64,000 bases of DNA from Thermoplasmatota archaeon (GTDB lineage: Archaea; Thermoplasmatota; E2; UBA202; JdFR-43): the NCBI GenBank assembly GCA_029259055.1, contig JAPDJP010000015.1, forward strand, positions 1 to 64,000, read 5' to 3'. Shown in pieces: positions 39,201 through 48,469 of this stretch. A program made the position numbers and the translations under genes. Under the pieces are notes generated by a model that ran no database searches, had not been told where the DNA came from, and saw only the letters and a program-made list of their open reading frames with translations. The stretch's first letter is position 1. Each line of letters starts with the position of its first letter.

Positions 39201-41994
39201 TACATGCTATTAAGCTAACATTTTTTGAAACAATGGAATTATTTTCTGGCTCTAATAAATGAATAATTGGAGGATGATTATATGAAATATACATAACAAT
39301 TTTACTTACGTTACCAACGCATCCATCATTATCAACAACTGTAAGAACAACAGTATAATTTCCTGTATTACTATAAGAATGAGTAACAACGCTTCCATAT
39401 GCAACGTTTCCATCTCCAAAATTCCATGTATAGTTTACAATGTAGCCATCTAAATCATAACTTGAAGAAGCATTGAATATAACGGTATTGTTCACAATTT
39501 CATATGAGAAATTAGCAATAGGAAAATACGTAACTGTAAAATTATAAATAGGAGAAGAAATGGAATTGTTGCTTAAATCTCTTGCCCATACATAAAAATA
39601 ATATGTTCCTAGATCATTACATATTATAGATGCAGAGAAGTTATTTCCGTATCCAAACATGCTCACATTTATTTTACCAGTGGGCTTTGTTACATTTAAA
39701 TACACCTTATCCAGTCCTCTATTATCTCTTACCATACAAGATATATTTGTGATGCCAGGCTCTATAAATCTATTATACGATATATTGCTAATAATGGGTG
39801 GCAGGCTATCAATAATTTTGAAGGTATAATTTTTGGTGGCATTTAAATATCCATTTACATCAGTTGCATAAATATAAAATTCATGCAGCCCAATATCAAA
39901 AGTTGAATTTATATAGTATATGCCATTTCCCTTTTCATCCGCTATTTTGCTCATGCTTATATTTTCATCATCTATTACAATTATAACGCTTTCAACACCC
40001 ACATTATCATAGACGTAGCATGAAATATTAACAGGATATCCATATTGTTGTACATTCTGATAGCTTATATTCTTTATGGAGGGCGGCATCGGCGGAACTA
40101 TTATGGTAAAGTTCAGTAGATTAGTTGTATTCGTGTTCCCGCTTTTATCCTTTGTCCAGATATAGTAATAATATGTTCCTTCCTCATTACCCAAGATTTT
40201 ATAATAATATAAATTTCCCGCTTTATTCATACTTATATTTGTAAAGTTGCCAGAAGGCGTTGTAATATTTATTTTAGCAATACTTACTTCAACATTATCT
40301 ATAATTATGCACGATATATTGACGTATTCATCGATTTCTTGTGGATTTGGACAGGCGGATAGATTTTTAATTTCTGGAGGAATCAAATCCAAAACAACTA
40401 TACTCTTTGTTATGCTACTTGTTGCATAGTCATCATCGGTAACAGTAAGAGTAACATTGTATATTCCATCCCTATAATATGTATGCAATGGATTTTTATA
40501 ATTACCTTCTAAGATTGTTCCATCCCCAAAATCCCATCTCCATATGTATATGTCTCCATCAGGGTCTATTGATAAATCCGTAAATAAAACTTCCTCTCCC
40601 ACCTGAGGATTCTCCGGAATAAAATTAAAATCCGCAACTGGTGGAATATTCTCTACAAATATTTCCTTTTCCATAACATCCCAAGCACCATCATTATCAT
40701 ATACAGTTAATCTTACAACATATGATGGAGGACTATTCTGTGTATATCTATGGGTAACAACTTTTCCATGTCCAACGCTTCCATCTCCAAAATCCCATGT
40801 ATAATTTACAATGTAGCCATCTAAATCATAACTTGATGAAGCATTGAATACAATATCATCTAAATCTGTTGGATTGGTTGGCATATATGTGAAATTTGCT
40901 ACCGGCTTGTATGCTATGACAAATTTTTGTAGCGAAGATTTTTCAGAATTATTATTTACGTCCATTGCCCAGACATAATAGTAATATATTCCTTTTATGG
41001 AATATGTATTGTTGAAGTAATATATATCACCAATATTATTCATACTCTCATTTATAAATGTGCCATTAGGAAAGGAAATATTTATATATGCAAATAATAC
41101 CTCCACATTATCAACTATTTTACAACTAATATTAACCCATGAATTTGGAATCTGGATTTGAGGATTTGCTTTTAAATCATTAATATCTGGAGGGTATATA
41201 TCCTCACCAAAATAGATTTCCATCAGGGGGTAGTAATCAAAATTTCCTTTTTCAAAAGGCTCTATCTGGTAAGGTATATCTCCTACCCCATCTCCGTCAT
41301 CATCTGTCCCTGTGTACTTATCCCAATAATTTCCAACATTTAAATAGAACCATTGATTAAAAGTGCTTTCGTCATATGCATCTATTCCATTATTTATGAA
41401 ATTATTATAATAAAATATATTGTATCTTGTATTTGAACCAAAATCTATACCATAGGCATTTGAAATAAATAAATTTTCTTTAATGGTGGAATTTTGTAGC
41501 CCGACCGCAGATATACCATATGAATTCATATAAAAAATGTTAGTTGATATTAGATTGTTTATTCCCCCATATGAATATATTCCTCCATAGTTATGAGAAA
41601 AATTGCAATTCCTGATTGAGCAATTTTCAACGTTATCAAGTTTTATACCATAATATCCTTCGCTTGAATTTTTTATGGTAAATCCCTCTATTTCAACATT
41701 ATTTGCAGTAATTGTTATTCCATGTTTTCCTTCTCCACATTCAATAATCGCTTTTTTATTTTCTCCTTTTAAAACTAAATTTTTATCAATTACTATATTT
41801 TCATGGTAAACACCAGCATAAACATATATTGTATCTCCAGGTAAAGCAAAATCTATGGCTTCCTGAATGTTATTAAAATCTGCTGTGCCATCATCATCAA
41901 CATAAATTATTGCTGGCTTTGCAAATCTTATATTAAATAACGAAATCAATAGAAGAATTGTTATAATCCAAACAACCCTTTTTATAGCCACCAT
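36202..41994 (-). CDS. Giant secreted protein: N-terminal NosD-like beta-helix, many PKD and Ig-like domains, C-terminal [9 protein letters not shown]-type module
   Basis: Signal peptide [64 protein letters not shown]; repeated [47 protein letters not shown]. Confidence 0.88.
   Translation of the reverse strand: [1930 protein letters not shown]
36726..37215. repeat. ~490-bp near-identical repeat, copy B (PKD-pair module)
   Basis: See copy A at 31877..32366. Confidence 0.95.
37964..38466. repeat. ~500-bp near-identical intragenic repeat, copy C
   Basis: Matches 39011..39522; encodes [38 protein letters not shown]...[59 protein letters not shown]. Confidence 0.93.
39011..39522. repeat. ~510-bp near-identical intragenic repeat, copy D
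   Basis: Differs from copy C by a 9-nt insertion (ATATGAAATATACATAAC versus ATACATAAC) and a few substitutions. Confidence 0.93.
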
Positions 41995-44900
41995 TTTCTC
42001 GGACTTAATAATGGGTACTTATCTTGATTAATACCAGGAGGAATTATGTAAGGATCGGTTGAGATATGTTCATTCCAATAATTTCCAGATGTGCTTATAT
42101 ACCATGAATTATTTCCAGCATCATATGCTTGGCTATCGTTATGAAGTGTATTGTTTATGAAGTTATTATAATAGAATTTATTTGCAGTACAATCTTGAGA
42201 AGCTACATATATTCCATAATCATTTGTTGTTATGTTATTTTCATAAACTTCATTGTTAGTTGAGGAAGAAATTACAAAGATTCCATAAGAGTTATTCCAT
42301 ATGATGTTATGCATTATGTAATTACTATTTGAAGAATTTATCAGGATACCTGCATTGCTATTATTCCATATAAGATTATCTGTAATTGGTAAAGAATCTC
42401 CTTGAGAGGAAAGTAATATATAAATTCCATTTAAATTGAAAGATATATTGTTCTTCTGTATATCATTATTGTTTGAAGAATATAAATATAAGCCGTGTAA
42501 ATTGTTTTCACGAATTTCGTTCAGTTGTATAGTATTACTATGAGATTTATTTAAAAATATACCATTTCCAGAATTATTATAAATCTGATTATTTTGTATC
42601 GAATTAATACTTGAGGAATATAGGTATATACCATTTTCCCTGTTTTCATAAATTCTATTTCCTATAATTTCGTTGTTGCCTGCTGTTGCGGACCTTGACC
42701 TGTCCAAATAAATTCCATTTTTATTCCAAAATATTGTATTGTTCAAAATTGTGTTTCCAGAACCACCAGACAGCAATAAGTATATTCCATCATAGCTATT
42801 GCTATAAATAGTATTATTCATAATATCATTATCATCTGAAGAGGAAATGTAAATGCCATTTTGAGTATTGTTGGATATTGTATTATTCATGATTTTATTG
42901 TTGTGACTATCTGATAACCAAATTCCTTGAAAATTTGATTTAATAGTATTGTTTATTATACTATTTGTACTTGCAGATAAAAATTGCATACCATAACCAT
43001 TGTTTTCTATAGTATTGTTAAGTATTGTATTTTCCGAAGAATATGAAGACAAGACAATACCATAATCGTTTTGTGATATGGCGTTTTCTTTAATGATATT
43101 GTAATTTCCCTTTTCTATGCAAACTCCCTTCAAATTATTCCTTATAATGTTTTTTATAATATAGTTATCACTGGAGAGATAAGAAAGTTTTATTCCTTCT
43201 TTTGTATTTGACAATATGGTATTGTTTTTGATATAATTTCCAACAGAGCGGTATAAACAGATGGCGGTACCATTATTAAATGATATATTGTTATTTGCAA
43301 TGATATTTTCCCCATTTGTAGTCAGCATAGAAAATGCAAGATAGATTCCATTCCCATTATACAGAATTTCATTTGATGATATATTATTTTTATTACCCTG
43401 ATAGATATAAATAGCTTGCAAGTTACCACTTATTACATTTGAAACTATTGTATTATTATTTGATGATGTAGAGAGATTAATGGCATAGGTGTTATTCATT
43501 ATTGTATTTGATACGATAATATTGGAAGCAGAATAATAAGCACTTATTCCTTTGCTATTCAGATATATGTCATTTAAAATTAGGTCATTGTTACTAGAAT
43601 TTTGGAGAGATATTGCAATGCTGTTATTATAGATTTTATTCTCTCTTAGTGTATTTGTATGGGAGAATTTTTCTATAAGTATCGCTTCCAAATCATTTTT
43701 TGCTATTGTGTTATTTATTAAAGAATTTGTATTTGATATTTCAAGCCTTATACCTCTATCATTATTAATGATTTTATTGTTTATAATTTCATTTCTATTT
43801 GTTGAAGACATCAAATAAATTCCCTCTTGAGCATTACCGATGAAAGCATTGTTTGATATTATATTGCTTTCAGCTGAGTCAATAAATAAACCAATTCCAT
43901 TTTGAGATATATTATTTTTATCTATTGTGTTTAAGCTTGCTCTATATAAATAAAGTCCATATCCATTATTTTTAATATCATTATTTAGGATTTTGTTACC
44001 TAAGCTGTTGCTACCAAAAATGCCATTTGTACAATTTTTTATTATGTTTCCTTGTATTGTATTATTATGGGAGCTCAACAAGTATATTCCATTATTTGCT
44101 CCGCTGATTGTACAATTAATAATCTTTACCCTTGCTGAATTACTAACAAGAATTCCTGTTTGTAAATCTCCCTTAATAACAAAACCTTCTATTTTAGCCC
44201 AATCAATTGTTACTTCGATTCCTGTTTGTGAAGCAAAAATTGTTGGATTATCTATGCCAATTAGGTCTATTGATTTATTCAGAACGACGTCTTCATAATA
44301 TATCTGCCCACTGCTTCCAATTACATAAACTTTCCCTCCTGGCGTAACAGCATTTATTCCTTCTTGGATAGTAGCAAAATGATTTGGTTGATTTAGCCAT
44401 TCTTCCGTTGCATCATTATTCACCCATACTTCTGTTGCATATCCTGCGCCCTCTGCTAGCCAAGCCAAAACATTTCTAAGATAATTCTCTCTGCTTTCCT
44501 GTGTTATTTCGTCAGCGTTTAAATCGAAGCCCAATATTATGCTTCTATTTCTCCCTCTCTCGGCATCTATCGCATAGTATCCAACTGGAATTGAAGATTT
44601 ACTACCCTTTACCACGACATCATCCAAATAATATCCATAGGAGCGCCAGCGCCAATCGCTGACCAAGCGCCACCTTATCTGAATAACTTTTCCAGCAAAA
44701 GCTGATATATCTATAGTGTGATGTGTCCAGCTTCTTTGGTCACCATAAAATACAGCTATCGTTTGCCAAGTGCTTCCTCCGTCATCAGATATTTCCAGAT
44801 ATACATAGTCGTAGGTGTTATGGTAGCCATATACTATATAATACCAATCATAAAATTCCAGTACAGCTGTTGTAAAATTGCTCAAATCTATACTACCTGT

Positions 44901-47135
44901 TTTTAACCAGCAATTTGCATTGTTTTGATACCAGCTGTCCAAATCAGTACCATATACCTTGCTCCCACTATGTGCTCCCGGAGGCCCAAAAGTAGGAACG
45001 CCCCACTCCCACTCATCCTTTGCTCCTCCATGTGTCCAGCCAGGATTTGTTTCAAAATCCTCATCTAATACAATTGTCCAACTACTCCCATTTGACATTA
45101 AGGAATATTTAAATAAATCATCTGATTTCTTATGTAAAGCATACAATTTTATTGGAGATTTTATTTCCAAATAAGAAACACCAATTTGTCCTGAAGAAGT
45201 ATTTTCTATTCCATACAATATACCTGCTGCATAATATGGTTTACCTCTAAAGTAAGTATAGCCTAATCTTCCTGAAAATGGTTCGTATGCTGGATTGTAA
45301 TCAATACCTCCAGATGGTTCTATAAGCCCTAAAACATCACCAAGCCATATCTCACTCGATGTTACGCCATTCCCTGGATAATTTTGCAAATCTCTAACAA
45401 CATATGTTCCACATAACAACAATGTTCCTGCTGTTACATTTCCAGTTAGATGCTGAGCTAATTCATATACATGGTTTGCATTGTCATCTCCTCCACTGCT
45501 ATCATTCCAATATTCTCCTTCCGTCATTGGCGTACTCCAGTAGTTTGGATGAGATAGCCATGGCTCATAGTTTGCATATCCTCCATCCCCTGGAAAATCA
45601 CCACAACTCCATATTACTATATCGAATTGATTAATTAAGGCATCATCTATTCTTTGTCCTCTAAGTTCTTCAGAAGTATAGGAGTCATTTGTAAAATACC
45701 AGTCATCAATTGCCTTTGCATATAAGAATTGGGACTCCGGCATAATATTCTGACACGCTTGAATAATATTATCTATTCCACTTTCCCAACCAATTGGGGT
45801 ATTATCAACAATTAGGAAGGTGGGAGGCGAGACAGCGGGCTTTGGATATACTCTAATTATTTTGCTTGTACTATTTTGTCCTCCTTCATTATCGACTACT
45901 GTTAAAGTTACTGTATAGTTGCCTGGCTCCGTAAATTTATGACTTACCGTTGAACCATTTGCAGTAAATCCGTCTCCAAAATCCCAATACCATTCAACAA
46001 TATATCCATCTTTATCAAATGAATATGGTTCTCCTCCATCAAAATTTACGGTAATTACTGTGGTTATATTCCTTGGAGAATAGGAAAAACCGGCGATTGG
46101 CAATATGTTTGGAACAACTATGGTTTTTTCGAAATATGCCTGCTCCCCATTATCGTCTGTTACAATTAATGTTACAGTATAACTTCCGCTATATTGATAG
46201 GTATGGCTTGGATTTGGAACAGAAGAGGTACTGCCGTCTCCGAAATTCCAGAAATATGAGACGATTTCACCATCTGGGTCGGTGACATTTGCATAGAAAT
46301 TAATTGTACCATCTATATTAGGATCGACATACCATTCAAAATCTCCTACAGGTGGCTTATTATATGTAACATTAACTGGTGGAGGGACATTTACTCCTAT
46401 TCCTGTTGTTGATGATGCTGTCTGCCCTTCATCATCAACAACTGTTAAGGTGACATAATATATGCCCGTCGATAAATATCTATGTAGAACATTTACTCCA
46501 TAGGCATCTGTAATTCCATCACTTTCAAAATCCCATTTATATAATACAATTCTCCCTCCGTCAGGATCGTAGCTTGAGGAAGCATCAAATATAATGATTT
46601 CTGATTTTCCTGTGCTATTAATAAATTTTGGATCAAGAGGTGTATAAGTGAATAATGCCATTGGAGGAGATATTCTGACTAAGCCCTCCTGTAAAATACC
46701 AGACATAATAATGGAGTTGCTGGCTTTGTCAACAACAACGACGCTTATCTGCCAGTTTGTTATATTTCCAAATATTTGGTCTGCATATATTTCAACATAC
46801 TCTCCTAACTCCCACCTTCCATTATCATCTCCACTAAAATGAACGTTATCTTCCTTTGGTATCCCATTTTTATCAAAATTACAGCAAAAACTTTCCATCT
46901 CTCCCTTATGAACTATTATTCTAATTTCAGAAAGCTTTATCGCCTCCCCTCCTTTATGCTGTATAACAATTTTTTCTTCTTCAATATATCCAACCAAATT
47001 TAAATCAGGAGAAGATGAAGGGTTACCAGTTGATAAAACATATATTGCGAAAGCTGAAAAAGCAATTATAGCAATAGCTAACAAAATGACTGTCCCGACT
47101 ACTTCTGATATTCCTTTATTTCCTAATCTTAACAT
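41982..47135 (-). CDS. Giant surface protein: pilin-like N-terminus, PKD domains, Rossmann-like domain, MAM/InhA-like jelly roll, long NosD-like beta-helix
   Basis: [37 protein letters not shown] (archaeal pilin-like); [20 protein letters not shown]...[40 protein letters not shown]...[10 protein letters not shown]; dozens of xxNxIxxNxI coils. Confidence 0.88.
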   Translation of the reverse strand: [1717 protein letters not shown]

Positions 47136-47230
47136 TTTAAATCACCTTGCTAATTTTTTGCTAACAATTTAATAACAATCTGATTATAAAAATTTTTCGA
47201 ATAATTTTTTAGTTCTGACACTATAGCTTT

Positions 47231-48469
47231 ATGAAATGGCTTGCCTTAATAATATTATTTATCTTACTTATTCATTCATTTGGGCCTTTTCAAACCAATT
47301 ATGAAAGAATTATAGAAATACCGGGAAAAATAATTGTTAAAATAATAGAGCCCAAGAAACCAAGATATATATTTAAAGCTCCTATCATCATAGAGGTTGG
47401 AGGGTTTGTTTCAAAAACGGGCTTTTCCGAAAGTATGAAAGATATCGTAGATTATGGATTTATCCACATTTCATTTTTATATCCTGGTTGTTCTGATGAT
47501 GGTTATAAAAGTGGCGGAAATTTTGATTATGGAGGAGATAATTGTACATATGCATTATATCAAGTAATTAGATATGCTACTGGAGAAATTGAAGATATGC
47601 ATGGTAATAAAATAAGTGATATTATACCATATGCAATGGTTGACAATGTTGGTTTATATACTTTTTCTCATCCAGGAATAATAGCCACAAAAGTAATTGC
47701 ATTATATGATACAAAATTGAAATATTTTGTTGGACACGAAAACCCTACATGTAGCGCAATTACCGCTTTTGATTTAGGATATTATGAAAATATGAAAGCA
47801 GTAGTTAATCCAACATATGATTATCCAGATGATTATTCTGATGAAAATGTATATCCAGATTATAGTAAAGTTGCTTTTGATTATGTTAAAAATATCCCAT
47901 ATTTAGATTTAAATGGAAACAAAATTTTAGATAAGGGAGATTTCCCCTTCAAAGAAAATGTTCCAACATTTTTTGGAAAAAGGTTTTATTCAATAGCATT
48001 GACAGAAGCATTAAACAAAAGCATATCAAAATGGCCTCCAGATATTGCAACAGTAGAGGAATGTAAAAGAATATGGTCTGAGAGAGAATCAACAAGATAT
48101 TACAAGCTTATCAAAGGCGATGTAAAGGTTATGCTTGTATTTGGAGAGCCAGACCACGCCCAGCCAAGCAAAGATAAGCCCCATATTCATCAGGCATACA
48201 ATGGTTTTAGAAAAAGAGGAATATGGGTAAGGTTAAATCCAGATGCATCATATACGATGCATATTGCAAAAATATCTACTCCTGATAATCCTGCAAATCA
48301 TGAACCACAAAACTGGCTTAATATTAGTAAATGGGCATATAATGCTACTTTGCCATCGATAAGAAGATTAGTTGGTATAGCAGCTATTGCGGAAATGGCA
48401 GATAGAGTTTATACTAATAATTGGGAGGAAAATATAGATGGTATATTAATATGGAATGGGACATTATAG
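47231..48469 (+). CDS. Secreted alpha/beta-hydrolase-like protein
   Basis: Signal peptide MKWLALIILFILLIHSFG; APIIIEVGGFVSKTGFSESMKDIVDYGFIHISFLYPGCS...; VMLVFGEPDHAQPSKDKPHIHQAYNGFRKRGIWVRLNPDASY. Confidence 0.6.
   Translation: MKWLALIILFILLIHSFGPFQTNYERIIEIPGKIIVKIIEPKKPRYIFKAPIIIEVGGFVSKTGFSESMKDIVDYGFIHISFLYPGCSDDGYKSGGNFDYGGDNCTYALYQVIRYATGEIEDMHGNKISDIIPYAMVDNVGLYTFSHPGIIATKVIALYDTKLKYFVGHENPTCSAITAFDLGYYENMKAVVNPTYDYPDDYSDENVYPDYSKVAFDYVKNIPYLDLNGNKILDKGDFPFKENVPTFFGKRFYSIALTEALNKSISKWPPDIATVEECKRIWSERESTRYYKLIKGDVKVMLVFGEPDHAQPSKDKPHIHQAYNGFRKRGIWVRLNPDASYTMHIAKISTPDNPANHEPQNWLNISKWAYNATLPSIRRLVGIAAIAEMADRVYTNNWEENIDGILIWNGTL

Noticed and set aside
31960-40860. Regularly recurring ~30-bp identical DNA strings resembling a dispersed repeat or CRISPR-like array
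   Set aside because: They are PKD-domain codons within long open frames, with irregular spacing of hundreds of bp to several kb; no CRISPR spacers, leader or cas genes.
29823-47135. Prophage or integrative element explanation for the giant-gene cluster
   Set aside because: No integrase, transposase, terminal repeats, packaging or replication genes seen; flanks are ordinary housekeeping genes.
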